The notes beneath the pieces are model-generated. The model was not told where the DNA came from. It was given only the letters and a program-made list of their open reading frames with translations, and searched no databases. From positions 3,482,501-3,546,500 of the forward strand of contig JAOTON010001685.1 of NCBI GenBank assembly GCA_034440635.1: 64,000 nucleotides of DNA, read 5' to 3'. This DNA is from Lepas anatifera. Lineage: Eukaryota; Arthropoda; Thecostraca; Lepadidae. The position numbers and the translations under genes are program-made. Of the stretch, positions 20,531 to 32,825 are shown in pieces; positions within the stretch are counted from its first letter, which is position 1; each line of letters begins with the position of its first letter.

Positions 20531-23500
20531 GCCGCACACCCTCCGACCACGCCAGCACGCGTCTCTCACCGGTGTCCAAGAGTGCAGCGGTCCCGGCCGG
20601 TCCACAGCCGCCGACGGACGCGCGTCAACGACGCCTGTTCGCCATGCACGCGATCGATTCTGCCCGGCCGGCAGAACCGTCTCTGCCCATACGACCATCT
20701 GCGTGTTACCGGCCTACCACAGGCCGTGCAGCGGACATCCCGTCTGTACGCTTCTCCGGTCTAATTGTGCTGACAAATGCGGTGCAAGTGGGGCTTCGTG
20801 CGTGGTTCATGTTAAGCATGGCCCGTATCATTCCCGGGAGTGCCTTTCTGCGACGGTGCAGTGTTAATCCAACTCTATTAAAAGACAGAAACCTGGAAGA
20901 GTAATGATATTAAGAATGCATCTCAAAATAGAGCTGAACTCGATCAAAGCCGCAGAGAAACAGAAGTCTGTCAGAGCTTGGTGATTGTATCCCCGTTGCA
21001 GGGCCGATTTGCGATCCGGAGCGATCCCGTTGTTAGGTGGCATTGCTCCGTTGTTAGGAGGCATTGCTCCGTTGTTTGGTGGCGCTGCTCCCTTCAGTCT
21101 TCGATCGTCTCCACGGGCGGAAGCCTGAGAGCGCCGAAGGCCGAGTTTATCAATACCACAGGATTCAAACAGTCAAGAGCACGGCTTTTCGTGGATTTGT
21201 GTTTCGCTGCGCGAACAGTCTTTAGTTTATGCACCCACGACTTCTCTTCCGCAGCCCGCCCTGGATTGGCTGAGGCGACATTGACACGTAATGTGCGCCT
21301 GGGCGCCGGAAAATTGCCCGAAACTGTCACGGCATTCATCAATATTTGCTCATGCATTACCAGAAAACTAGGGCTGACGTGTTGACGCGGTGACACGCGA
21401 TTGACCGCTCGTCACACAAAAAACGAACACATTTCCTGGTACCTGGAAAACATTCTCAGTTTGTCGGTGCTCAATGTGATACACCCAATAGGCATGGTGT
21501 TTACTGAGCAGCAAACAGCCCATATTAAATGATACAAGATCGTATTATTCAACAAAGAAACATAAAAATATACCTGGTCGCATTTTGGAGGGTTTGTCCC
21601 TCTTTATAATGGGTGTTGGACTGAGAAATCAGTTTTGCAGATGGTGTCGAGAAACCACTATTGACATATTTAATTGCACCCAAAGCTCTCTGTATCAAAT
21701 TCCCACACTCTTTAAAGTCAAGGTAATGGGTCATAAGGCCCTAGTTCAAACCATGAAGGAATCTCTTTCCACCTGGTTGCAACAATTTTATTGGTATAAA
21801 TCCTAACTGCGTGACTGCTACGCATGTCACGTGATGAATGCTAACAATTGCAACGCTGTCGCATCATTGACATGCTGCAAGCGGCACCTCAACGGCCTGT
21901 TTTGTAATTACAAGCGATTCTCAGGTCATCCCGAAATTAGCAGCATTCCCTTTTGATGACATAATACATTGTAATAACAAAGGCTACATTTATGTTGGAA
22001 AGGACAGAAAGTAAAAACAAAATGTGGTTTCCATATTTCCTCAGTTAGGTTGACCATAATAGTATGTTTTGGAATGTTGACAAGGTAGTCCATTTCCTTT
22101 AAGCCGTGTTTCTTCCCATCACTCACAGTTGTGGATTCCGCAGGCTGACTCATGCAAGGCACGAAACACTGGCAGCTGAACTGCGATCGCTGAGAGTGTA
22201 GATAGCACACAGCTGTGTTTTCTCAAATCGCAGGATCAGTAGCATTACTCTGCAGAAATATCACTATCTGAGCTAAATTCTCCTTTTTCCTGTTGTCATG
22301 CATCTTGCCATCAGAGGCTGCTTACTCCATATCCAGATCACAAAACACTGCGGTACAGGCGGTACAATACCCAACACGCAGCTGCCGATGTTTGGGCACT
22401 ATCATCAAGGCGGACAACCCCTGACATTTATATTTATAAGAAGGTGTTAGGTATCCAAAGATTGTTGTGATAGTAATTCACCGGATAAATCGGTGATGAT
22501 TTTATTTCACCTACATTGCTGATCGTCTCTGTTTTATTTTCACATCAAAGAAATAAACAAGGAATTCAGCTGTCTTCCGACGTGAGCGCGACTGCGCCCC
22601 ATTCATCAGCTGGACTTCGTGACGGGCATGATGAGCTCGCGTGACGCCTGGGGAGATAGCGTTACCTCCGGAGACAGCCGTTACTATCTGTCCCAACTGC
22701 AGCTATTCCCGGTACATCTGTCCAGGATAACAACCAACAAGTGACACGGAGGTCGTCAGATAAGACGGTGGTTCCCCGCTGAAGCACGGCTGCCTCGAAA
22801 CTACCTAAGAGGCAAGTTATCATAATTCTAGGACCAAAATAGATGTTTCTGTTGCAACGATAGATGAACATATGACGTGATCTGTAAGCGACTGCCTGGA
22901 TGAAGACTGTATTGAAAAACATCAATAATTTCGGTTCCTTATGTCCCCAGAAACTTTGGAATTGTGTATTTCTGATTTCTTAGCGCAAGCTCGTCAAGGG
23001 TAAAACTTCTAGGAGCTCTTCATCATCTTATGTCAGCAGTTCCCCACAATATGCGCCAACAGATACGCTGTGTTGAAGGCAGAGGAATACCTTTTGTCTG
23101 TTTTTGTTTGTCCCTTTGCTTCTCTGCGGTGAACTGTTGTCTGATTTTCTTCGACTTGTCCTTTTTATATGGAGATACTTCTGCTGTTACAGCTGCACAC
23201 ACTGCCCACCGTAAGCTCATAAGAACGGGTCTTTTGTTCAACGGTAAGGTACTTGTTTCATTGGTGCCATGGGAACATCGATCTCCGTGGCTTGCAAGAG
23301 TACTTATTTGTACTTTCAAAGCGATAGCTGATACGGTCATTAGATAAGCATAAGGTGGTGTACGAGTTTTTCCTTTCAAATAGTTTTAAATATTGTTTTT
23401 CCCTGCTGAAATGATCTAACAGGCATCAGACTCATTTGCGACTCCAGAGTGACTCGATACGAATAAGACTAAACTGGGACTTCTCGACTCAATTAAGTGA

Positions 23501-24249
23501 TATAAATTGACAATAATGCTCATGTATGCTTTTTGGCTCACTTAATCGAGCTAAGTTAGTTAAGTGTGATTCACAAAAGAAGCTTCCAGAACCCCCAGAA
23601 ATCTGCCCAAAGCAATAGAGACACTAGGTAAAACTTTGGCCGGATTTAAGCAATGGACCAATAGGTGCACAGTTTGACAGATGTTGGAGGCGGGGCCTCG
23701 AGACCACCTCGAGACTAGTTTTTTTTATATAATCATTGAATACGAAAAATCGTTACATTTTGGATTTTTTAGTTTAATTGATAAACAAATATTTCATCCA
23801 AAAAACCCAAGACAAAGCAGTTTCTTTGCTGACTTGATAGTCTTGGTAAGGGGGTAAACGGTGCAAAGAAAATGTCTTGCTCGTGCTTGAACCCAACACT
23901 GTACCACGAAAAAAATTCATTATTCTCCTTATTTGGGGATAGTTTATAATTTTATGTTTTAAAATAATTTTTTCCATTAGTTCTAAAATAACCAAGCTAG
24001 ATTTTATGTATACATTTTTTGTAAAATATAGAGATTAAGTGAAGCCAAATCAAGTTCAATAATTTGCATCTTTCAAGACCAAGGAAGCGCGCGCAAGTCA
24101 GTCGCGCCATTTATTTGCCGCCACATGTGCCCACCAATGTTGATTTTTGTTGTTTATTGCCGCAGTTCACAATCTATGTTCAACAACTGCCCTGGCAAAG
24201 GCGATGTATGTTGCAGCGTGTGTGTTTTCTTTTCTATAGCAAGTTTGGG
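20531..24249. other. Upstream flank of the gene, then unassigned sequence
   Basis: The part next to the gene (20531-20800) is CpG-rich and could hold its promoter on the minus strand. I cannot point to a TATA box. From about 21.4 kb onward the sequence is AT-rich and no open frame looks coding. GAGACCACCTCGAGAC near 23699-23714 is a short symmetric word with nothing further around it. Confidence 0.3.
21029..21091. repeat. 21-bp tandem repeat, three units
   Basis: Three near-identical copies of CCGTTGTTAGGTGGCATTGCT lie in a row, with the third more diverged. Read on the minus strand they encode a repeated PPNNGAM heptapeptide, but no gene is supported around it. Confidence 0.8.
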
Positions 24250-24509
24250 GAGTGATTGTCTATATTTTCGAAGTCACTTGATTGTCCAGGTTTGTGCTCA
24301 TTGCAATTAGTCGCACAGGTGAAGGTGTGGTTCTCGTCCCTAGAAAGAAGCGATGGGGCTGCCGAAGAAAAATATTCTGGAATGAAGGGGAGGCCAAGGG
24401 AACAGTACTTGCTTCTGCAGTACTTAAAATATACCTGCAATATGCAGAGTTCAAATGTCGCACTAAACATCCAGCAACGATGCATCTGTTTCCTTCCAGC
24501 CATGAATGG
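24250..24509 (+). other. Possible upstream exon ending at a strong donor
   Basis: CATGAATG followed by GTAAGTGG gives a near-consensus splice donor at about 24509. Two + frames are open across the preceding 250 bp, and I cannot tell which, if either, is coding. It lies on the same strand about 0.95 kb upstream of the P-element-like exons and could be an earlier exon of that gene, but no THAP zinc-finger signature is visible. Confidence 0.2.
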
Positions 24510-25458
24510 TAAGTGGTCAAGTTTCATTTTCCATGCTCAATGACATGCTCTCTTGAGTACATAGGTATAAAATCCATGTCTAGGTGCTCCACACTGAAAT
24601 TGGATTTTTGAAGTTTATCTCTGATTGGGTCAAGTGGTAAATTAGTGTCAGTGGCTAGTTAGCAGTGTGCAGTAGGTTTGTTTGTCGGTCAGTAATCGGG
24701 GGGCGGGTACTGGCCATGCTCTGCTGTATGACAAGGCTGATATGTTTATGAAGCTGTCATAACACAGTGTGTTCATAATTATTTGGATGTAATGTCTTCC
24801 TTGGTTCCATGGTGATGCTCATTTACTTAGTTCCATTAGTTAAACAAAGTCAGTTTTCATTGGAGCCTATTTGCTATGCTGTGGATTTTTAAAGCCAAAT
24901 ATAATGAAAAATGCATTGATATAATGATAAGACAAGGAGTAAAATTATGAAAATATGTATCACATAGAAGTGTTGTCTTTACTTGTGTCATGTTGGGGAA
25001 CAATGTATGTGGCAGCACCTCTTTGCTGTGATACTTCATGTTGCTGTATTCTCTTGGGCTCATTGATAAGAATAGTATCTGCCTTAAAATCTGGTCAAAG
25101 TTTTTTATTTAAATTCATGTAAAAATTAACTTAAATCATTTTTCTTAACTTATTAAAGAAACTTTGTTAATTATTTATGCTTATTACTGAGCTGAAACCA
25201 TGGGCATTGTACTTTCCATGCAGGTAGTGATGCTCTACTCTGGCCTAATTCACAGAAGAAGAAATCACACTGCTTGATGGTAGAATCTTGTATTAATTGA
25301 TGAAGTTGCACTTGCCTAGCAAGGTAAAATGTTTTAAACAACATAATTACTGCATTGGAACATTGTACCAGCTGATAATCCAGAGAACAAAATTATTTGT
25401 CCAGGCATTACCTTTGAACATTTTGGAATATTACATGTTTGTGTATTTTGACTTGCAG
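24510..25458. other. No gene seen (possible intron)
   Basis: This AT-rich stretch has no supported gene. It may be intron of the P-element-like gene if the donor near 24509 belongs to it. Confidence 0.25.
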
Positions 25459-25646
25459 AAAGATCTGCAGTTCCATTGACATCCCTCACCTGCTGAAGCT
25501 GCTGAGGAACCACATCTTGGGCCAGGATCATTGGCTTCAAGGTCCAGAAGTACCGGTACTGGACAAGGACTTCTTCCAGCAAATTTTGGCCAAGGACAAC
25601 ACCGAGTGACAGCCTTGCCATGCTCTTCCAGTGGGAGCACATACAG
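25459..25646 (+). pseudogene. P-element-like transposase exon (DIPHLLKLLRN block)
   Basis: The exon is bounded by the acceptor TTTTGACTTGCAG and the donor ATACAG followed by GTGCGC. One frame reads ICSSIDIPHLLKLLRNHILG and then PVLDKDFFQQILAKDN before a stop. The next frame resumes as LAMLFQWEHIQ up to the donor. This implies one small indel inside an otherwise conserved exon. Confidence 0.6.
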
Positions 25647-26016
25647 GTGCGCATTAGAAAGTGTGTATCAAATTCCCGTTCACTCTCGTTTTTGTCTCTG
25701 TCAAACGTGAAGTTTAACTGATTTTCCTGTAGGAGCAGATGCAGGAGCACCTTTGGGGGAGGACGCGGGAGAAATTGTTAAGTTTTTATTTCAGAAAATA
25801 AGCTCAAATTTTCGCCATTTTGGAAAGCATCGCCGCTTACCCTCCCCCTTGTGTCTGCTAGTGTTTCCGCAGCATGTGGACTGATTCTGAACGCGGGAGC
25901 ACACTTTTCCATCTGGTTTAAAACATTTGTATGATTGTTATGTCCCATTCAACTTGTAGTGACACAATTGATCGTATGACTATGGAGTGAAAGTTCAAAC
26001 TTAACTCAAAGATTGG

Positions 26017-26224
26017 CATAGGCTGATCCAGGATTGCCGATTGGGGGGCATCTTCCCGTGGGGGGGCGCCACTTCTGACCGGCAAACTTATGAGATGGGC
26101 GCAAAATGCTATAGGTGGGCGCTGATTTTCGCATCCTGGGGGTGGGGGGTTGGGAAGCGACATTTCAGGGAATGCCATCGACCCTTCAGGGGGCGCTGAC
26201 TTGCCCCCCCTGGATCCGCCTATG
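26017..26224. mobile_element. 208-bp MITE with CATAGGCGGATCCAGG-type ends
   Basis: The left end CATAGGCTGATCCAGG and the right end CCTGGATCCGCCTATG are inverted repeats with one mismatch. A TA inside each end could be the target duplication of a Tc1/mariner-type insertion. The element is G/C-homopolymer-rich inside and has no coding capacity. It sits in what would be an intron of the P-element-like gene. Confidence 0.6.
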
Positions 26225-26761
26225 AAGTTTAGTAATTGACTGAAGCATGGTTAAGTGCGTGCGTAAGCTCAGGTCACTCATTCGAATAAACATACATTTT
26301 ATTATTCTCGGGCATCGGGAACGCAGTAGTTGCTTATAAACGAGTACTTTTTATCTCAGGTGAAGGTGCGGAAAAAATAGTAGGCGCTACTACCATTGGT
26401 ACTTGACGGACCGTGCATTAATTGCTGGGATCGCTGGACTGTGGATGACTGGGGTGGAAAAATCGGAAATCAGAAAGGCCCGTGGTTCCCTAGTGAATAA
26501 AAAGAGATAATGAACCTTGCGGTGGGTAGGTCAAAATAGATTTCGTTAGTTTTAAGTAAAGACCAAAGTGTGAAAACTTGATGTATTTTGTCTCAGGGTT
26601 TTAAGTTGAACAACCGTAAATCACCGGCTTGTGAATATTTAACAGAAGTGTCTGCTACTTGCTCGATATGGCGATATCTGCGATAAAATTGTTTGCGTAT
26701 GACATTTGCTCATCAGTCGATAGTTTTGATGGTGAAGTTAATAACAAATCTCTCCCGTCAG

Positions 26762-27351
26762 GTGACTGGCCTGGAGCGACAGCGAGTACGCCCCGCAGCC
26801 CAAATGTTCGACGAGCGTGTCGGAAAGCGTCTGCTCCACCTATTTAGTCAGCGTTTCGCCAAGCAGGCTTAGTTCATCATCACCTGCGATAAGGTGTTTG
26901 ACATCTGTAGCTCTCGGTGTATGCTTGACGGCAGGGCTTATCGGTCGGCGGTCGGCTTCGAGTACACTATCGTTGCTCAGCCACCTCTCTGATCTAGTTG
27001 GCGCGACTAAATCGGGACTGCTGGCGCGATGAAAGCCAGAGCAGGCTGCCCTTCCAGAGCGGGTTCATCATATCCTTAACTGCTCTGTTAGGTTCCCACA
27101 GCATTATTCAGAACATATACGGCGTCAAGTACTTTCTGACGTCACGGGTGAACCAGGACGTGGTGGAGAACTTCTTCTCACAGGTCGGGGTGTTGGGGGC
27201 AGCCAACATCCACCCAACGACGGTCGAAGCCAAGACTCGTACGAGACTCTTGTTGATGGGGCCTCACCGTCCGTGGCCGCTGGTTCTCATGCCAGACCAT
27301 GGCCCGCTGGAATCCCAGTCCTGCTTGATGAAGAAGAACCAACTAACCTGA
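26762..27351 (+). pseudogene. P-element-like transposase exon (VNQDVVENFF block)
   Basis: After the acceptor TCTCTCCCGTCAG the frame reads VTGLERQRVRPAAQMF and continues, through one stop, to DGRAYRSAVGF. It then shifts into the frame open at 26998-27351, which contains PFQSGFIISLTALLGSH, YFLTSRVNQDVVENFFSQV and the HPTTVEAKTRTRL segment. The NQDxxENFFS motif is the most diagnostic block of the P/THAP9 family C-terminal half. Confidence 0.7.
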
Positions 27352-27549
27352 GTGCGGCTACCCTGCAGCTGGACCCTCTGACAGTCAGTACTGAATAGTT
27401 TGAAGTCGCCGCTGTGTTATGAGGTGGAGAGGTTGCAGCCTTGCCCCGCTTCACATGTACAAAGAACAGGACTGACGGGATGAAGATGACCAGGACGCCG
27501 CCGCGGAACCAGCTGCTCCCACAGAAAGGGGCATAGACCAAACAAATTT

Positions 27550-27984
27550 TAGGCAGGTGCTGGCTTACATGGCGGGCTTTATTGCTATGTAAAGTGTAAA
27601 TCTGTACAGCTCTATCGAACATATCTCATCGAGCGTGCTTGTAGTAAATAATAGTGGGATCTGGAGTGGTTGCCACGTCTTAGTGGGAGTGTTCTCACAG
27701 TACCGAATGAAAAGTGGCTTAGACAATTAAGGGAGCTAAATGTTTTGTTTTGTGTTATCCGTGAACCTAGCAACATGGGTAGAAAAACAGGAGTTACCCT
27801 CTGTTTTGCCTTTGGTATGCTTGCTAAATTTCCGGACCTTAACGAAAAGATAGCGCGAAAGTACGCGGTGACGATGGATCACATTTGCGTTAGGTGTGCA
27901 AACCATGTAAGAATACGTATGGAAATTAACGAAGCACTACATAATTCGTGTTTACGGCGTTGTGATTTCTTTCAGTCTGCGTAA
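27550..27984 (+). pseudogene. P-element-like transposase C-terminal block
   Basis: A short AYMAGFIAM segment at about 27562-27592 resembles the AGYxA motif seen before the C-terminus in the family. After stops, the frame 27670-27984 reads PRLSGSVLTVPNEKWLRQL and FPDLNEKIARKYAVTMDHIC and ends with a TAA at 27982-27984. The end fits the family's short C-terminal R-x-R-rich tail. Confidence 0.6.
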
Positions 27985-30551
27985 ACCCTCCATTCTTTAC
28001 TCACACCCATCATGAATAGATATACGGGCATGGACTGCGTATTTCAAAATGTTTTTTGAGGTGGTGCTGGTTTAAATTGTTTTTCCTGAGAAATTAGCGC
28101 ACTATATGATATCGAAGCCTCGTCGTTACCCCAATCAACATAAAGGCACTGCACTGGTGCATAGATCTTGTTCTACGATATTTACATAAGCGTTAAAAAG
28201 AGTTAAGTCGCATTCTGGAAAATTCCTTGCGAGCGTTTTTGAACGGAAGTGCCTCCCAGCTCTGTTGTGCTGTGACCATCAGTGTAATAAATTTCTCGGA
28301 AAATAAGACCATTAGAAAAGTTCCTTCTCAGTATATGGCTGATGATTAATACTAAATTTCGAGACAATAACTTTGGATTGAAACATGTCTCTAAGAAAGA
28401 ATTTCTTAAATGCCCGTTCTTTCCTATTTAACTTTTTGCGATTGTAGAGAAAAAATCTGAAAAATTAAAAACAGAAGGCCAGATTCCCGCTCCCAAGAAA
28501 AAAATAGCTGCCACCTCGGATCCCTTTGATCAAGCATGTTTCCCTTACCGACTGCCCTCCTATTCCCAGGAAATGTCCCGGGGTCCAATGCAGTTCTAAT
28601 TTGTTTGCTCGCCTAGCGCATTCTTGTAATTCCCCAAGATGAGGGGCATACATTATCTTCAGGAGCAAGTGTGGATTGGGCTTATGAAAAATTGCTTCCC
28701 AAGAATTTCCCAGGGAATTCAGGGGGCAAGGCGTTCCAACGATAGAAGGCTTAAATCCCTGAAGCCACCACGGCAACAGAGATGTATCCTCACCCCCCCC
28801 TGGCATGCGAGAATTGGTGTCTTGTAAGACACCCATCCCCCACCTCTACCCAAAATATTCTTGAAACAATGTTGGTGACTATCCGTGCGTGACATCTGGC
28901 CCATTGTCAGAACCAGGGTATCTCCGGGCCGAACGCTACAAGCAGCGGATGCAGGATGTCTATGGGGCTGAAACTCCGCAATATTTCTGGATGCCGATAG
29001 AAAGGGGTTATTCGGAGGTGTGCAGAGGGCTGAGTACCCTAGCCCCGTCTCCGAAACAAAAGTATACAAAGCTGTCACTGAACGTTACCTCCCCTCCCCG
29101 ATCAAGACCAGGTGAACCCTGACAACGTCTATTGCTAACCCCATTCCAAGGGTGCGAGCATTGACATCTTGGTGGCTGCGCTTCCCGGATTTTAAAAACT
29201 ACATTCCCTTCAAAACTAAATTCGCATTTTGTTCCTTCCCAATTCCCATACTCTGCAACTCTAGCAAAACCCTGGACACTTACGGCACCCTCATAGATCC
29301 TGGTCTAAATGCCACCTTCTTCCCCTACAAAGAGAAAACCTGGATCTGACATTACAAGTTCGTGTTAATAACACCATGGTCTCCACACTTGAAATACTAA
29401 AACCGAACCCTCACTGCCCCTTATTCTCGAAACCGAGCTCTTACGTCCTTCGGGGCACTGCCGGATATATTTTCATCTCTAGTTGGGTTGTGAAGTGAGC
29501 CAACAGCAATTTGCATCAATCGGTATCAGCTGACTGCGCCTGCCCAGCTTCGCAGCCGACGGTCCCGGCCTGAATCTGCCTGAGGAAGTGTACAACATCG
29601 ACAATAATGAGCAGCTATTATTGTAATTATTTGCTTTCTCAGAGATGCCCACGTTGTCGTGGCAATTACATCTCCGTTTACACTTAACTCAGGGACACAG
29701 ATCATCGTTTAACATCGATTGTGCTAATTATGGATGAGACTATTATTATAATTATTGAATGAAAAGTCATGGATTTTACTGATAAAGGATTTATACAAGT
29801 AACACAGATTATGATTTAGAATCGGATGAGATTCTTTATTTTCTGTTTGAAGCTGTAGCTGTTCTTGGTGTGTCTTGCAGTCGTAGGCAGTGAGTTCCAG
29901 GTTCTGACGGCTCGGTGCGGGAATCTCTTGTGTGTTGTTTCTAAATTTGGTGGTCTTGTGTTGGAAGTTTGGATGCTGGTAGTGCCGGCTCATGCACGTG
30001 TTGTCCTGCATGATACCTCATGCCTTTTCTTGATCAGATACTTGTTTTTCTGTGGACCTTCAGTTAGGTGAACCTAAAGCTACTGAAATACTTAAGCTGG
30101 CTGAAACCAATTGGTATATTTCACTCATTTTCATTATGTTCACGTAGAGCTTAGCTACTTTCCATGTTACTCGACTTTGTGCATCTAGCAATGCAACGCC
30201 GAACCAAAATGTACCACGTCGGAACATTTCGCTTTCGTTCGAATCCTAATGTATATTCAAATTGGTCAGATAACTTGCCGGCTTGCGTTACCGGTTAGGT
30301 CGGCAACCAAAGCGACTATTCTTGCGATGGGAGTCCGTTAGAGAAATTACTTCTATGACGCGTTTTTCGCCCAAAAATGAAAACGAAAAAGAAAACTACT
30401 TCTGACGAAAAAGATTATCCAGGACACAAAGTAAAACATTACATAATATCTACGTTATAAATCCAAAAGAAATCAGACATCGGTTCGGTATATAATAACT
30501 AAAAAAAATGACCTGACCTTGCTTTAAAATTATTTCTATGCGCAGGTATTT
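27985..30551. other. 2.6 kb without a supported gene
   Basis: I see scattered short open frames in both directions but no motif, repeat pair or splice-bounded frame that I would call. A CCCCCCCC run lies near 28790. Confidence 0.3.
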
Positions 30552-30812
30552 TTAAAACCGCGCCTGTCGGCCTCAAAATCTTCACCCTGGTGGAGGGATG
30601 TTCGAATACTCCCCCCCCCAACTCGACTCCTATGCAGCATAGTGAAAAAAACGAACGCTGGTGGATAGTTCATAAGAATTCATGAAGACACTACATTAGT
30701 CATTTTTTGGCTCAGGTGAATTTTGAAGTCATGACAGGTCAAAGAAGGTGGCATGTTGGAGAAGAGCTTCTGCGTCTAGCGTCTGACAGAGCTAAGTTAG
30801 AACCATTTTTCA

Positions 30813-30817
30813 GGCAC
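30813..30817. repeat. 5-bp target-site duplication of BEL, left copy
   Basis: GGCAC directly abuts the left LTR and is repeated directly after the right LTR at 40624-40628. Confidence 0.9.
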
Positions 30818-32075
30818 TGTAGCCGCCTCGGCCGTCGAAAACAGTTGGAACTGGCACGTTGGGTGTATTAACACCGTGGTGTCGTTACTGACAAGAGAGC
30901 AAGTGCGTCAGACAAGGTAGCAGAGAATTGGACGGACAAGAAATTCGGTTTTTACCAAAAACACTTCCTCTGCCACATTAGCATTACCAATCCAGCTTAT
31001 CCAGAAGCAATAGACTTGTCCAGCGCCAAAAAACCAAGCCAGTCACTAAAACGCCACAAGCCTAGCACAACTTGACATCACAATAACAGACGGATCCGAA
31101 ATTACAATAGATTGGGGCTACAATACTGGCTGCAAAAATGAAAGAATATGAGATGTTTCCATACAAACACGTTGCGCCTCTGCGGCCTGGCGACTTCGAT
31201 AGGGTAGATCCGTACAGTCCGTGGCAGCGCTACCAGCGCCCACCCCCAGGAGCGGCACGACGCTTCGGCCTCGAAATATCGACGGCCTCGACCTATGATG
31301 CATAATGTACTAATATTACGAGAAGGCCTACAGAAAAGTGTGAATTTACGTAGCAAACCAAATCAATTCCAACATTAAATCGGCCCAAAAGTAATATTCA
31401 TAGACACATGAGAATGGAGCTAATCCTTGCAAATACTGTAATAAGTCACAACTCAGATGCTCCAACTCACCAGGGTTGATAGTCCAACAAGTCCAACAGC
31501 GAACATTCCACCAATCAATCCGGCACCAGAATGACCCGCGCCCCCGAGACTGTGCCGGGGTCGGCCCGGCCCACCGGCTCGCCAAATTGAGTGCAACGCC
31601 AAATTTAAATCACACGTCCGCCCAACAAAACGCAACACGTAATGATCTTCATGCCACTCAGACCTTCAAATGTAACGCAGTAGTTTGTACCGATGCGATC
31701 TATATACGTACATTTCCGAATAAACGCCACAGATCTCAAATTTCACAACATTTCGCTATATCACGCCAAACCAGGTTAAGTCACGTGATCAGTGACTTCA
31801 GTGTCGCTGCCATCTATCGGGAAACATAGCAACCCACTCAACACAGAAGACCGACCCTCTCTAAGGAATTATTAACCAAATCCAGGTCGTGTGGGCTGAG
31901 GTCAATGGCCATAAGCAGCCATGGGCGAAGGAAGGATCTGGAGAAGGGAGAAACACGTCTCAAATTAGCAATCGAATTCCTCCAATATTAGCTTACCCTA
32001 GAACAGTAGACCCCCACACCGACAAAATTAAGCCCCGTTAAAGTAAGCTCAGAAGTTTATGCCGCGGCGCCAACA
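30818..32075 (-). repeat. BEL 3' LTR
   Basis: This 1258-bp repeat, read on the minus strand, starts TGTTGGCGCCGCGG and ends GGCGGCTACA, so it has TG...CA ends. It is the downstream LTR of the element because it follows the integrase end and the purine tract. It should carry the polyadenylation signal, which I did not pin down. The open frames inside are identical in both LTRs and not coding. Confidence 0.95.
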
Positions 32076-32087
32076 CCCCCGCCCCTT
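32076..32087 (-). promoter_or_regulatory. BEL polypurine tract
   Basis: On the minus strand AAGGGGCGGGGG lies immediately upstream of the TGTTGG start of the 3' LTR. This is the expected position and composition of the plus-strand DNA primer of an LTR element. Confidence 0.8.
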
Positions 32088-32558
32088 GAACCCACGCCGG
32101 TTCAACACTTACCCATTCAAATACAGCGCCGCGCTCCATGCGACATCTATACGGGGGCACAACAACCAGTGAGCCCATCGGCGACATCTGGTCCGACCCA
32201 GGTAGGTACGGCTCAGGCGGCCAGCAGGGTCGCCGGTGTTACACATTACAATCTAGTGACGCACTAAGCCCAGAAATAGAGTCTCGCGGCACACACTTAC
32301 CTAAGCCCAATATCCATAGATTCCATGTCCATAGACCCAATGTCCTGGTCGAATAATCCAAATTCAGCCCTAGGCTGGTGGATACAGACTCAAATTCTTA
32401 CCTGTACAAGACAAATAACATCTGGAAATGTGGAGACCAGACGAACACTACGCGAATACCTTCAAACGGCTAAGCTTGGAAACACTAACGTAGAAAAACA
32501 ACGAATGCAGGACCCCACCGACCGAAGGCCCAAATCTACATTCCCAGTCGGGAAACAC

Positions 32559-32825
32559 TCAATTCTCAGCCTCCAGAACAAGCACCAGCTTAGACAGTGG
32601 CCGCTTTATCACCGAAGAAGCAGTTCTGACTACTGCAGACCTGACATAACCCTTCCTGTCGGTATAAATCTCTGTGACACGAGCCAACGGCCAATTACAG
32701 CGAGCTGTATTCATGTCAACAACAAGGACTACGTCGTTAACAGCTAAATTCCTCTCTACTTTATTCCACTTGTGTCTTATTTGCAACAAGGGCAGATACT
32801 CTGAGCCACCGCCGCCAAAATACAT
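32559..32825 (-). pseudogene. BEL Pol C-terminal DUF5641 domain
   Basis: The frame from 32825 to 32559 reads EYLPLLQIRHKWNK, VNDVVLVVDMNTARCNWPLA and RVTEIYTDRKGYVRSAVVRT, ending RPLSKLVLVLE. This is the conserved C-terminal module that follows integrase in BEL/Pao Pol. It is one frame away from the integrase reading (overlap 32761-32825), so an indel separates them. It is probably a chromatin- or DNA-binding tail; the exact role is unknown. Confidence 0.85.

Larger units (their letters stand above)
25459..27984 (+). pseudogene. P-element/THAP9-type DNA transposase relic with introns
   Basis: Four blocks in order resemble P-element/THAP9-type transposases. Block 1 (25459-25646) encodes SIDIPHLLKLLRNHILG, like the DxPHLxKxxRN motif. 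Block 2 (from 26762) starts TGLERQRVRPAAQMF and DERVGKRLLHLF, then FDICSSR with DGRAYRSA. Block 3 (about 27020-27250) has FQSGFIISL, YFLTSRVNQDVVENFFSQVG and HPTTVEAKTRTRLLL. Block 4 (27670-27984) has LSGSVLTVPNEKWL and FPDLNEKIARKYAV, ending ANHVRIRMEINEA. Blocks 1 and 2 have consensus-like splice edges. In-frame stops (after TEF-like positions near 25605, near 26858 and 26990) and frame changes make it inactive. The THAP domain and N-terminal catalytic region were not found. Confidence 0.7.

Noticed and set aside
23030..23379. Overlapping frames of about 105 and 118 codons on opposite strands
   Set aside because: Neither has a recognisable motif or splice-bounded structure, and each is the shadow of the other.
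28465..28836. Minus-strand 123-codon frame
   Set aside because: No motif, no splice sites, low-complexity G/C runs inside; treated as chance.
31346..31585. Minus-strand 79-codon frame repeated almost identically at 39893-40132
   Set aside because: Both lie inside the BEL LTRs. The identity comes from the LTR duplication, not from coding constraint, and LTRs do not normally encode protein.
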